This document shows, piece after piece, positions 35,001 through 47,172 of a stretch of 64,000 nt of DNA; the stretch's first letter is position 1; each line of letters opens with the position of its first letter. The stretch is from Lineus longissimus. Lineage: Eukaryota; Nemertea; Pilidiophora; Heteronemertea; Lineidae. Below the pieces are notes generated by a model. It was given only the letters and a program-made list of their open reading frames with translations. It was not told where the DNA came from and searched no databases. The stretch spans positions 3,722,501 through 3,786,500 of the forward strand of contig NC_088309.1 in the NCBI RefSeq assembly GCF_910592395.1, written 5' to 3'. The position numbers and the translations under genes are program-made.

Positions 35001-38000
35001 CATGTACCTAAATGTACTTGTGTGCATGTAACTGCCTATTTGCAGAAGGAGAGATCGGGAGGCCTACAGATGACAGTTGGTGAACCACACTATTCGGAAC
35101 CAACCTTTGCCTCTCAGCTGAAGAATGTTGACCAGGACGAGAAGACAGCTCGAAATGACTCACCAAGGCGGTCACCTTCTCCAGTCTGTCCAAGGTCGCC
35201 GCACTCAGCGAGGTAAATAGTTCTATATCAACTTCATCACTGTAATGACCTAACCTCGAAATCTGGATCGGTGGGTTTACTGGCATTAGATATCCATGGC
35301 AACAGATGTGATGTCAGCTTCCCCTTTTGACCTACATGTATGGCGCCCTGACCAACACATGACGTTGACAATGAATCACTGTTGACAATGACAGTCTTAT
35401 CACAAACTACACATTTTTTCTTACATTGTATATCTTGTTGCAATGGAGTTGTTCTCATGATATTTAATGGCATCTTTTCTTTCCAGGAAGAAACTTGCAC
35501 CAAGATCACCTGCTGTCTCTGCTAGACGGTACACACCAAGAGCTGATTTACTTGGAAAGTAGGTTCACATTTCACACTCGTCCGGCAGTTCCCTTCAACT
35601 TGGTGGAAGAGGACATTATCTCGTAAAGGGAATTTCTGTTACTTTTCATATATTTGGCAAATCCATAACAGAACCGAATTGGTATCAATTCCTTAGAACT
35701 ATGAACAGCATCGTGTCAGTTTTAGCAAGAACTCCTGCATTTTCATTACCCTTTGGAAAACATTAAAAATATATTGTTGTATTCTTTCAGACTGAATCTT
35801 GGCGTTCCCAATGAATGGGTTCGAGAAGCTGAGAGGGCTATTCATGCCAAACTCAAGCCTCTGCTGGACAGGGCTGATGTAAGTTAGTTTATCTGACGTG
35901 CCAGTTAGCAAGCTACCTTGACAGCATTGTGTGATGAGGAGTATCAGTCCTTATGCATGGTACTCCTTGTGAGAGGTTGTATGGTTAAAACAATTGATAG
36001 GATCAAGCGCCTGTCAACTTTACCAGGACAGATCCTAAAGCAGCCTAGACCCTGGACATATTTAACAATATTGATAGATTATTAGTATAATGATGTTTTA
36101 AATTTTTCATTCCAGGAGATTTCTGCAGCTGTATCCGACCTTGAAAAAGCCAAGTTGTCGCTTAGGCAGAAACTGTCAGAAAAGACAACTGAGAAAGTGG
36201 AGATGAATGCTGATGTTCTGGCTGACATGATTCTAAATGATCTGTTGCATGACACAGCTGTTGAGATGACGAAACTGGAGAGTGAGAGAGAAGCTGAGGT
36301 GGGGGCTATGGCGATGCAAGATGGGGTTCCCCTGGAGGTCATGTGGCAAAGGATGGCAGACATGGAGGTGGGCACTTTACAACAGTTTGTTTCTACTTTT
36401 CTGATTTGTTTCTAAATCTGACCAACTACTCTTGTCCCATTTAGTGTTAGCCATGTTGTCCAGGATCAGCGGACAATTGGGAAAATCAAACCTTGCTTAG
36501 CCTGAACCTGATTCGAGTAAAAAAGAACACCCAAACTTGCTATAAGATAATGATTGCCTGTTACTTATTGCAGAAAGAACAGAATGAGATCAGAAGAAGA
36601 TGGAACTCCGTGACCTATGCAGACACTGGAGCAGACAACCTCAGGCCACAAATGGGTAAGGTGGTTAACTTATTGGAATATAAACTGATGAAGAACAACC
36701 CACCCTCGTCTTGCGAAATATACCTCTCAGGTGTTTGAGCTCACTGATATTCCCTTCATGTACCTTGTTTCCCACTGTGTCCTTTCATCATCTGCAGTAT
36801 CGTGGCCTTTGATCTTTGCCTCAAATTTAAAATACACTTTAAAATAGGCATTTTATCACATAACAACTCAGTTGATGAATTGACAAAAGTAATTACTTTC
36901 AGATGCCGGCTGCAGCGAGACGCCAGGCACTCCACCTCCCATTCACCTAACACGAGGGGACGAAGATGATAGCAGTGAGAGAGAGTACCAGGATCAAGCC
37001 CGACCCCAAGCACAGTAAGTTTTGAAAATGCCATTAAAACTCATATGTGCTGCCAGAGTTGGCTCTGTGAATTTTTTCCTCCTAGCCACTTTTTAGCCAG
37101 TGGTTGTCACTTTCAGGCATATTGAGTCAGCTCTATCCATTGCCGATCGTTTGTCCATCTTGGGGCCGACCCAGCCCACAGTAACATGTGCGAGAAGGGC
37201 AGCCCGCCAGTGCTGAGACTAGCAAATCAACGAACGATTCGAGGAACCCGTGACCGGAGACTCCATGGCAACGAAGCGAGCGGGAAACTAGCCGATAATG
37301 TATGCGCCAACGGGCGCGCCAACCCTGGCTGCGAGAGGTTCTTTTGACTACATTTTGACTGTATTATTGAAATGTTAGAAGAGTGTTGTTGGTGGGTGCC
37401 TATCTGCATGTATGTAGTAAGTTTGTCTTGAATTTGGAATACAAATTTTTTAGGATTCCTCTCTGAAGTGCTCAAAATCTGTTTCCTCTTGATTTCATTG
37501 TATAAGAAAATGTAATTATACTGGTACTGTATATCTTTCCCTTTTTCAGGTTTGATCCGAGTGGTCCAATAGTTTTCACAAAAGATCGAAAACAGAGGCA
37601 TGTAAAAGATGAGAACCTACGATTTGGCCGTCCCTTGGGTGGCCTTGAAAGTGAAGGCAGTCCGAGGCGGCAGCCATTAGAAACACCAAAGATTCCGCTG
37701 TATATTCACCAAGAAGACTTAGATAGAATCCATGATAACCGTAAGACGTTTGAGAGCTACCTGAGGAGAACTGCACAAGATGCTGTCGGAACATTTAACC
37801 CTGCAGCACTGGTGGAGAGGTGAGATGTTCTTTGTCTGCATTCAGCTACCTACATGTATATGTTATGAAAAATTTGTTTTAAAATCCTCGAACTGTTAAC
37901 TGTCTCGGTCAAAAATCATCTGTTGCTGTTATGTTAGAAAATTTGCGGTAAACTGTTTTCGAATTGAATTATGCATCCTTTTATGTTTTTTACAAATATG

Positions 38001-38307
38001 GAGGTAACGTGCAATTTTCCTAGGTTTTTGTTCCACTTATTCATGCGTAATATGTTGCAGGATTGCTGACAGTATCATGGATGATTGTTTTGACGACATT
38101 ACCGATGAAATCATGGAGACAAATTCCGATATTGTGAGACATGAATTCAAGACGGAGATGGAGCCGACGTTGATTCCGACAAGTAGGGATAAGATGGTGG
38201 ATGCTGGTCTGACGCAGCAGGATGATGATCGGGCAGAGGAGGTGTCTGAGGAGGAGTATGAGACAGAGGAGGAGGAAGAGGAGGAAGAAAGTGGGGAAGA
38301 ATATTAG
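32038..38307 (+). CDS. KIAA0753: Moonraker / OFIP (KIAA0753) centriolar satellite protein
   Basis: Centriole and centriolar-satellite protein that links OFD1 and FOR20 and supports centriole duplication and ciliogenesis; mutated in human orofaciodigital syndrome. Exons: 32038-32575, 32795-32953, 33114-33298, 33500-33715, 33938-34073, 34319-34417, 34654-34835, 35046-35212, 35487-35558, 35791-35878, 36116-36367, 36574-36655, 36903-37014, 37550-37819, 38061-38307. Consistent phases give about 934 residues (human 967). Landmarks: N-terminal QNQLQFN and [11 protein letters not shown], then [15 protein letters not shown]; the coiled coil [54 protein letters not shown]; and C-terminal [15 protein letters not shown]. 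The protein ends in a run of glutamates longer than I recall in vertebrates. A leader exon lies upstream of an acceptor at 31998-31999. Confidence 0.92.
34529..34643. repeat. 53-bp tandem duplication at the end of an MNR intron
   Basis: The unit beginning GTGTGTTTGATGTCTATCTG starts at 34529 and 34582, and a partial third copy begins at 34635, an exact 53-base period with few changes. The third copy runs into the polypyrimidine stretch and acceptor of MNR exon 7 (exon starts 34654), about ten bases short of the AG. Confidence 0.85.
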
Positions 38308-39120
38308 TAAAATTAGTAAAATCTAGAGTAATACTCACAGCTCTCGTTACTGCAGCAGGTGCTTCTTCAAATGTGACTGAATTATGCAGTCAGATTGTAC
38401 AAGGATGCACCTTGATTTTAGTTATTTAGTATTTCACGCATCAGCTAAAGATTGCTCAAATGATGTTAGGACTGACTGAATTGGTGCATTTCGACCCCTA
38501 GTGTGCCTGGGTTGTATGCAGGGATGATTTGCTTCAAAACAGTAGAACCTCTCTATTATGGACACCCTCGGGACTGACAAGTGCTGTCCTTAATAGAGAG
38601 GTGTCCTGATTAGAGAGGTCAAATTGAATGCAAACAACCAATTTGGGACCAAACATAGTGTCCTTTATAGAGAGGTTGTCCTTAATAGAGAGGTGTCCGC
38701 TAAGGGAGGTTCCACTGTATTATCATGTTACTGAGACAGGATACAGATACACTCTGAAGATTGTGCAACGAAAATCTATGTACATGTAGTAGACAAATTC
38801 TATCAGTTGATTAGTTTTTAATAATCTTGTATAATTTTGATATAGTTTATCAGAATGTAAATATGTGAATCGGTCTAGGAGAAGGGTTGCAGGACAGCCT
38901 CAGATATTCATATCGTTCGATCATATTTTGAAGTTAACCTGTGTGATTACCAGAAATTATATGAACATCATCAATAATGGATTAACACATTATTGACATC
39001 ATGGATGTAGGAATCATTAAGATAGTGTTAGGCCTGCCATGGGCACAGTACCTCATTTCTTGATGCTGTCCAAGTCAAGATAAAACTTTTGTACTCATTC
39101 TATTTCTGAAATAAACGATA
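38308..39120 (+). other. KIAA0753: MNR 3' UTR
   Basis: Non-coding sequence after the MNR stop, ending near AATAAA at 39110-39115. It contains a complete copy of a small inverted-repeat element at 38540-38717, so the element is probably transcribed in the mRNA. Confidence 0.5.
38540..38717. mobile_element. CAGTAGAACCTCTC-type MITE, copy 1 (MNR 3' UTR)
   Basis: About 178 bases with imperfect terminal inverted repeats: CAGTAGAACCTCTCTATTAT at the left and CTAAGGGAGGTTCCACTG at the right. The interior repeats GAGAGGTGTCC and GAGAGGTTGTCC. The ends resemble those of pogo/Tigger-like DNA transposons (CAGTNNAACCTC). With no coding capacity it is a non-autonomous element. Further copies lie at 44760-44946 and 63685-63840. 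Confidence 0.7.
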
Positions 39121-40070
39121 TTATCATGATAAATATTTCTCTTTTCCTGTTATTGGTGCCGCTTGTCATTGCCTTTATTGTACAGGGTTTTCAATGTATT
39201 CTGGTAATAAGAAAGGCATTCATTTTGAAAGCTTGTCTTAAATATAAACTATGATCTCCACAAAATGACCCTCTCATCCTGGTTGAGTTACCACGACCCT
39301 CTCATCTTGGTTGAGACCCTCTGTGATCGAACAAACTTTACACTGGATAAATACAGAGGTCTTCTAAAAGTATGTCAAAATCCCAAAGCAGATGACGTTG
39401 CAGACTGATTGTCCCCACAGCACATCGGTACAACTTGTCTCCGACAACTGAGACAAAAGTGTCAATATTTTTCTGGTGCGCATATGAAATATATAGCATG
39501 GAAGTATAAGTTTACAACATGATCTGAACTAATTGGTTCTTTATTTGCTTTAGTGTGCTAAGGCACAACCTACATGTATTCTGGTGACGGTACGCTACTG
39601 GAAACTGGCACAACCGACACCTTGGATATTACCGTTGTGTCTGACGGGAAGTCAGGCCAGCAATTCCGTTACTTTGTCATGAACGTCATAACGTTGAACG
39701 TCTTGTTACGCAACGTAGGCTCTACTCCATGACGTCATAAGTGTATTGATGACGTCCCCGACAACTTACGTTGAGCGGTGATTGGCGTTGTGGTTACCAA
39801 GTATGACCTGGGGTTGGGCTGGCATTATGTATGCTAGCCCTTGCCAACGGTTTCGTTGATATCTTCAACTCATCAGATATCTGACCAGTGTTTGTGATTA
39901 CGGGTCTGGCGTTGTTACCAGACAAACCCATGCTCAAATGTTTATTCTAGCAGAAATAATACTACAGTGTGTAGGACAAATCATGAGCTGGCTCTAGCGA
40001 GCTCTGGGGTTTTCGGTCCTTGCGGAATTTTAAAGTCTGACTGTGGGTAGATCCTGGCAGTAAGACCTGG
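39121..40070. other. spacer between convergent MNR and TMCO6
   Basis: No reading frame or known family. A perfect CRE palindrome TGACGTCA lies at 39730-39737, with half-sites (GAACGTCATAAC, TGATGACGTCC) within 70 bases. I see no gene start nearby to give them a role. Confidence 0.4.
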
Positions 40071-40331
40071 GCCCGGTTTCACAAAGAATCTTAAGTCTGT
40101 TTTGGTGACTTAAGTATGAGAATTTCTTAGGTTTTGTCTTAAGTTGATTCATAAAGAATCTTAACTCGCCTAGCCGACTTAAGTACCCCAAAAACTTAAG
40201 CACGGTAGCTACCGTACTTAAGTCGGAATGAAAGACACAAGATGCTTTGAGATTTGTACTTAAGTTTTTGACTTGGCTTAGTCAAAATATTATGACTTAA
40301 GACAAACACTTAAGATTCTTTGAGAAACTTG
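40071..40331. mobile_element. palindromic MITE with CTTAAG-rich arms
   Basis: The left end GGTTTCACAAAGAATCTTAA pairs with the right end TTAAGATTCTTTGAGAAAC. Inside, ACTTAAGT-type words recur in both directions, including the near-perfect inner palindrome around GTAGCTACCGTACTTAAG. The whole 260 bases can fold back on itself. There is no coding capacity. Elements opening GCCCGGTTTCACAAAG are common in marine invertebrate genomes, to my knowledge. Confidence 0.65.
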
Positions 40332-40559
40332 TGGTAGGACAACTTAGCTTGAACGACAACACACCACAGTTGTGTCTCATTCCTTCTATAGAGTACATCA
40401 CTGCAGGGGCACCTCTAAACATCTTGGTGATTTTATCCTCTTCTGCCCCTGGGAATATAGGCACAACCAGCTGCTGATGAGAGGACAACTCAAGCTTCTA
40501 GAACAGTTCTGAATACATGTACCTCTAATTATAAAGCGAAAAAAGATACTTCATTTTCG

Positions 40560-42101
40560 TCATGCTTTTTATTTTATTTTGATTTGAACTCTATGTACAC
40601 ATTTACATACACTGCACATTAAGGACATCTATACAAGTATATTCCCCATTACATATCGTTTTGAAGAGATTTTCGTATGACACAATATTCCTGGCAAAGG
40701 AAGTACATGTAATGCTTATCTGAATAAAAATATTCATGAATTTTGTAAATCAATTTTCCGACGTACTGTGTAATGTGGAATTGAAACGTTCACTATTCGA
40801 TTTTGAAGTTTGTCCATCTAACATGACAAACTGAACACTATTGTTTATACAGGCACATGATTGGTACAAAAATAAAATATTTACAAGTTGTAAAATCAAA
40901 CAAGAGCAAAAAGAAAAATGGATTGAAACAAACAGTGTAAATGACATGCTTTCTGTGGTAAAAAGAACAAAAAAATACAAAAAGGTTTCTTGTATTTCCA
41001 TCGTTTACAAGAAATGTTCTGAAATTAATTTTGGTGTACATGGACATCTGGAGTTTATTTTGAATTCCATTCAAATAAAATGGCAATTGAAAATATGGTT
41101 GCAACAACCTACGTAGGAGGCAGTTAACAAGAGAATGCTGCCACACAACTGGGGTCCTTGTTGGAGGGGAAGCTCTTAAATTCTGCCTGGAGTAATGTGA
41201 AATTATGAATCATTGTGAATGTTCTTTCGGTGTACGTAAAACATGAATACAGCGAAGGAGTTAACGTTACAACGATAATATAAAACTCCTTATTCTAAAT
41301 ACAATAGTTCAGATCTCTTCACAACTTGCATGTATAACAAAAGAGCAACTCCACTGTGAAATGATAAAAGAAAGACCATCTCTTGCCAAAATTGAGTCAA
41401 ACATATTTTGCAAATCAGGGAGGCGAGTCCTTTAAAGCACATTGCAAGGGAGCCACTTTAGGCCTGTGAAAACTTGTTCTCGTCCATCTCTAAAGATTTT
41501 GTATTTTGGTTTTCTTTCTTATGAAAAGATTTCATCCCAGGACTGATGGTGGTTGCCAAGGCTCAGGCCTGCTCTCCCTTCCTACAAGAACCCGTAATAA
41601 ATAATCTCAAAGTCCACAAATGGACAAAAATGCATGTTGTGTTTACAAATATAAACACATGGTACTTGATTTGTAGAATTATAATAGAAAGCCATTCATT
41701 ATCAAAAAGGTAAACACTAAATTACACCAATAACATGTAAAAAGAGTAGTAATAGCTATTCTCAATGGCCTGCAAGGTATAACAAATACGTCAACAAATG
41801 TGGAATTACATCATCGATTTCACATTAAGTCCAAGGTATCCCAGAGATTACTCATGGCTAGCATAGTTGTTGTCTTCTCACACACAAAGCACCTCTTTAA
41901 TTAACTCGAGAACCAGACAGGGTTCAGGGCTGCGCGGACAGCCATCCTGCCGCACACTGCCCAGACGTCTGATGTAATGTATTCCATTCAAATATCCATT
42001 TTACATTCTAAACTGCCATCTAGCAGGTTAAGTAACCTTGCACACCCTTGTTAAGCCGACACACAGGGAGCCTCTAGTTTCTGATTCACAGCGTGACCCC
42101 T
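40560..42101 (-). other. TMCO6: probable TMCO6 3' UTR
   Basis: AT-rich sequence directly downstream of the TMCO6 stop on the minus strand. It ends near overlapping AATAAAATAAAA (plus-strand TTTTATTTTATT at about 40568). Open frames on either strand (for example 40838-41146) are of low complexity and match nothing known. Confidence 0.4.
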
Positions 42102-45100
42102 TCATCCTACTTTCACCTGCGGATCGTAGTTCACAATACTATGATTTGAGGAATTTTCCTCAACGGCCTGAAACAAAAGATTTGAAACAAAATTAAGAAC
42201 ATTACGCTACAATTGATGCAGAGCCTGTAAAGTTGTTCCTGCTATGTATCGGCATCAAAATAGAAATTGCCAAGATAAAGTTTGAACTACTAGCTCTTAA
42301 TATATTGCCATCATATCGCTTCTTGATTCCAGCAAGTGTAACCACCGATGCCTTACCTGCACAATGTCAATACAGAAGTACTTGTCAAGAATTTCCGAGG
42401 CTTGAGCACGGATTTGATCATTATCGTGGTACTCTAAACTTTCAAGACCACACACCCCGTCACACTCTTCAAACACAACTTTTGCCTAAAAAGAGAAATT
42501 TGAATTTATTATTCAGGATGTCTTCAATCAGTAAAATCAACCCTAAGCCACTCATGACACTGTCCATAGTGATTGTATTATGCCGACTCTTAACAAGGCA
42601 CACATTTTCAACAAATAGACCTGCAAATGAGTGGGCAAAGAGTCAGAAGATGATGAGGGATTTGTTCAGGTGCTCAGTGCCAAGAGGATTTCCAGGCCAA
42701 CCGCCCTGTTTCATTGCCACAGTGATTTCAACTGATTTGAGTTTGCTCCTGTCTGACGTCAAGGAATTTGCCCCAACCCGTCATCCATCTCTGTGTTTGA
42801 CGCTACGTCTTTTCAAGATTCGTTTGGCCATTACACCTGGGAATCAAGTATAGATGATTTAGTTCAAAAAATGCACCAGCCACTATCAGTACATTGTACT
42901 CACTTTTTCACCACCAGCTCCAAGCATCATCTCAAAGAAACTGAGCGTCATATGAAGCAGGTCTGTATCTGTCAACTTGAGTAAAGGCACCATGACTTGC
43001 AATGCCCCTTGTCGGAGTAACTCGAGGCAGAACTCGTCACCATGTGCTGCTAAGTTACAGATGCAGAATGATACCTCTTTCTTGATGTCAAAAGCACCAA
43101 TGGATTCACCCAGAATTAGCGGTAGAAGGTTCTTGACCAGTATATCACGTGCAACATTCATTTCACCTGAAAGAGTAATATTGCAATATACTGGTACAGT
43201 AGTTAAAATATGTTTGTACAATCTGAAGATTCTTATAAGAAGTAGCATGCAATGTTGCTTGGCATTACTGATAAATGTAAACGTGTGATCAATATCGAGT
43301 CATGGTTATGTTTTCAAGATGAATCAACAACATTACACACCTCATGGTGATCCAATATACATGCCCCAGCCTGCACAATTACGTCGGACGGCCCCTGGGT
43401 GAACTTACAAACTCAACCACAACTGTACATTCCACTCTGTCCAGTGGCAAAGTTATTATTGTTGTACTCACCAGTCATGTTTGAGAGAGCCCAGAGACAC
43501 TCTTTTTTAATATGGTGATGTTCGGAAAGGAGAAACTGTGCAAGACCTGCCAATAGCTCATCATTGGCACATGCCTGAACGCTGTATCTATCAGGGCCAC
43601 TACAGATGTTCCCTAAACACCGTAATAATGGTGTGACGATCTGGAAAATTGCACATTGTCTCAGTGTCGTTAGGCATGGTATTACATACGTATGGTAAAG
43701 GGAGAGGGGGTTGAAAGGGTCAGGGTTCTCTTATCTGTAACAGACAAACTAAGTTACGACAAGCTCTCTCTTTTACTAATGCCATAGTTGGGGTATTTTT
43801 AACACCTTCCGCGCCGAACCACGTAGATCTCCGTGGCCCAAATCCCCTCCCCTTTGAGCTGGTTATCGGAGTCGATCTCATAGTCATGGACTTCATGAAA
43901 CAACTACACCATCGCCATCTTCAGGGCAAGGCAGGAACTGATAAGACCAGTTCCTACCTTGCCCTGAAGATGGCGATGGCGTAGTTCTTTCATGAAGTCA
44001 TTCAAAGTTTTGAACTACGCCATCGCCATCTTCAGGGCACGGTAGACTCCGATAACCAGCTCAAAGAGGGGGGGATTTGGGCCACGTGGTTCGGCGCTGA
44101 AGGTGTTAAAAGCCACTATTCAGTAATCGTGTCGATTATTTACAATTAGTGACCTACCTGTGCATCATTATGGTTGACCTTTGCCATCACAATCAATAAG
44201 TTGACTATCTTTTCTATCAGCCCCAACTGAACCAGTTCTTCTGCATGCTCCCCACTGAAAAATACATAACTGTAACTGAATTACTCAGTTCTTCACTATG
44301 TCTGAACGGTGAGCAATTTATTCATAACAACAGGGGCATGCACTGGTGAAAAACACTTATCCACACAAGGTGAACACTCTTAACGGTGCACATTTCTGAA
44401 TAGTAAACTTAGCCTTGTCAATGTGACTTGGTGCAGGCTGTGAAGCACTATATTCTATTTTATCAAAGATTATTTCACTGAGGTAGTTACAGTGAGCACT
44501 TACGTAGCAGTTAAATAAGTCAGGACCCAAGCAACTTCTGAAATCACGGACAGTTTCGATTCATCATAATTCAGGTGGTTTAAAAGGAGGGGTGCCACGC
44601 CAGCCACCATTAGATCTCTGAAACAAAAGAGTCATTCAATAACTGATAACTGATAATACATGGCCTAATTGTCAAGTGGTTAGGGTGTGGATTATCAACA
44701 TTGCTTACTCCCTTAAACAAATCACTTGAAACTTGTGTCTGTTGCATGGGAATGTAATACACTACAATCTCTTTATCATAAGGACACCCTCGGGACAGAG
44801 AGTTACTGCCCCTTATGGAGAGGTGTCCTGATTACGATATTACATAGGTCAAATTGAATGAAAATGACCAATTTGAAACCAATATCAGTGCCCCTTAAGG
44901 ATAGGGTTTCCTGATTACAGAGATGTCTGCTAAGAGAGGTTTTACAGACAGAAATAAGATCTTTACATGAAGCGATGTTTTCCTTACGGCAAGAAAAATT
45001 TAAAACTTACTTGGTATGCATGTCATGACCTCTTGCTATATTTGAAAGTGCAAATGATGCCGATCTTTGTACACCAGTGTTATCAGACTGAAAGGAGGTG

Positions 45101-46750
45101 AAAGTTACATTTTATAACTAATATATCACTTCATGCATGAATGAAGTAAATTTTAACAAATCAGTTGCTCTCAATCTGACTCTCCCTCTTACCACTGACT
45201 ATGGTCATTTGGGCATGTTGGGAGGCGAAGTTCCGTTTTTCACCTTTTGTGTGAGCTGGACTCCTTGAAGGCCAACAAAAAAATGATATCAATCTTCAGA
45301 GAGATCTCACTGATTAGTTATATCAGTTTCACCTTGAAATGAAAGGGGAGACAAACAATGTCATACCTTTAATAAGCTTATAAGTGGCTCCACAATCCCT
45401 TGTTTCTTTAAAGTTTCTCTGCATTCTGCACTGTCACCAGCAACGTTCCCCAATGCCCAGGCACACTGGTCTTGCATGAGTGAATTTCCACTTGAGAGAT
45501 ACGTAATGAGGTAAGGGGCTGCCAACCGCAGTACCACCTGGGCATGTTCGTGCACGCCTGCAGAGATGTTTGTGATGCACCAAGCAGCCTCGAGTTGTAA
45601 GTCTGCATCATGGCCTGTAAGAAGACCAATGAGTGACGGAAGGGCATTGTCCACACTGGAAAAAAAGAAAGCAAATGTTTTATCAACATGATATTCTCAA
45701 GCTGGCAACAGGTAGGTCACCAAGACTATTCAAAGAGAAAAACATACTTAAAAATTTTTTTCCATGTTCTTCAGGGAACACTGAAATTTGGTGCAAGTGG
45801 TGAAAATATTGTTGAGAGGACCTGCTCACAGAGCAGCTGAGGCCCTTACGAGATATTATACATGTAGGTGGCAAACTTCTTCTATTTTAAAAGCCTACCT
45901 ACGTTCTTACCTTAGAAATGCATCCACAAAAACGCTATTTTGTGCAAAAGACCGCCGTAATATTTGCATAATTGCTTTCCTGTCCGAATCCGAGGACAGG
46001 AAACTCTTTGTTAGCTCTTTCACCTGGAAGATAGGATTTAAGAAGATAGCCTCTATGTTGGTTTGCCAAATTTCCATTTGATTTCAAATTTTTTTTTAAC
46101 TTAAGCTCAAATTTGGAATAAAGGAGAAAGCCCGATACTGAGACAATGATTGAAATACACACCATGAGCTCAGAAATTTCTTCATCTGTCTCAGAGATAC
46201 AGTCTCTGCTCTGTAACCTTACTCTCTTGGTGGATAATAATCTCTCTCTCTTCTGCTTCCTCAGATCTGCAAAGAATGAGGAAGGTAGGGTTAAAAGTTA
46301 AAACATGTAGAAATGTCAGACTGAAACAGAATTGAATTCGCCAACCTACCGAAACGAGGATTTGGAATCTGATCGTGATAGGGCCCCAGCAGGCCCAGTC
46401 ATTCCTGCCATATCATTTTCCCTCCAGTCCAACTTGTGTGATGTCAACTACGGCAGGGCCAGGGGTCAACAGTGAAACTGGTAATTTCTCGGTCTAACTC
46501 ACAGAATTTCTATCTTTTGGCTTTTAGAGGATGTACCCCAGAATATAAAATAATGAATGCTCCCCACAATAACAAACCAGTCGGCACCCCCTTCTTCATC
46601 TCACCACCCATGTATCACCACACTAAACCTTTCCAACAGGCGATAAAAACAACACGATTGTCAAAATATACCTGTTAGTTCTTCTCTCCTGCGTTGCCTC
46701 AAACTGTCAGGAGTTGCCACGTTGCCTTTATACGGTCCACGATGGTCCAT
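42102..46750 (-). CDS. TMCO6: TMCO6, importin-alpha-like ARM-repeat protein
   Basis: ARM-repeat protein related to importin-alpha; its cellular role is poorly known. Exons in transcript order: 46750-46672, 46266-46163, 46023-45911, 45655-45367, 45087-45011, 44617-44504, 44254-44158, 43640-43472, 43166-42904, 42485-42357, 42167-42102. Phases agree, giving 499 residues (human 493). The N-terminus resembles an importin-beta-binding domain: RQRRREELTDLRKQKRERLL then STKRV. ARM units follow, with signatures DLQLEAAWCITNIS, DQCAWALGNVAGDS and KKECLWALSNMT. The last repeat ends IRAQASEILDKYF, like the importin-alpha C-terminal repeat. I chose TMCO6 over a classical importin-alpha because of length, PYLITYLSSGNSLMQ, and the absent acidic/NLS-mimic tail. 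No membrane helix is evident despite the name. Confidence 0.85.
43797..44110. mobile_element. TTAA-flanked MITE in TMCO6 intron 7
   Basis: Long terminal inverted repeats of about 65 bases: TTAACACCTTCCGCGCCGAA at the left pairs with TTCGGCGCTGAAGGTGTTAA at the right. The arms continue through CCACG, GGCCCAAATC, GAGCTGGTTATCGGAGTC. The interior carries CGCCATCTTCAGGGCA three times, once inverted, forming a second hairpin. Flanking TTAA fits a piggyBac-like target site, though the terminal CACCTTC is not the classical piggyBac end. No coding capacity. Confidence 0.75.
44760..44946. mobile_element. CAGTAGAACCTCTC-type MITE, copy 2 (TMCO6 intron 5)
   Basis: CACTACAATCTCTTTATCAT AAGGACACCCTCGGGAC at the left matches copy 1 (CTATTATGGACACCCTCGGGAC) with several changes. 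The middle shares GGTCAAATTGAATG and GACCAATTTG, and the right end GCTAAGAGAGGTTTTAC matches CTAAGGGAGGTTCCAC. It is more diverged than copy 1. Confidence 0.65.
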
Positions 46751-47172
46751 TTTCAGAGGAAAACAACCTCATCAAGTCAAACAATCCACCACCATTCACT
46801 AGTACAAATGCACTACAATATACTGCGTACATTTTGTGTACATTTTTATTTACCCTCAACCCTGTACCTGAAAAGTAAAATACTAAAATAATGAATATCT
46901 GTAAAAATGGTAATTAGGAACGTGGAATACATGTAGTTTCTGTAGTTAAGTTTTATTATCTTTCATAAATTTCCTGATACAAGCTTTTGTAAAGTATTTT
47001 TATTTGTCCATTGAACCTTTGGTAAGCTTAGTGGCGCCAAATTCAAACCTGGTAGCAATCTGAGGAATTATATTTCCTCGTTGCAAGGCTGAAAAAACAC
47101 CTATTCTGACGTTATCAATCACTATATCAAGAGATATCCCCATTCTTTAGCTTAAGAAATAAACAGTCGACA
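46751..47172. promoter_or_regulatory. divergent TMCO6/MND1 intergenic region
   Basis: The start codon of TMCO6 (minus) and the first plausible ATG of MND1 (plus) are about 420 bases apart, so their promoters probably overlap. No strong consensus element was recognised in this AT-rich stretch. Confidence 0.35.

Noticed and set aside
42233-42853. 206-codon plus-strand open frame
   Set aside because: It is antisense to TMCO6 exon 10 and neighbouring introns, has low-complexity composition, and the TMCO6 exon is in phase and recognisable.
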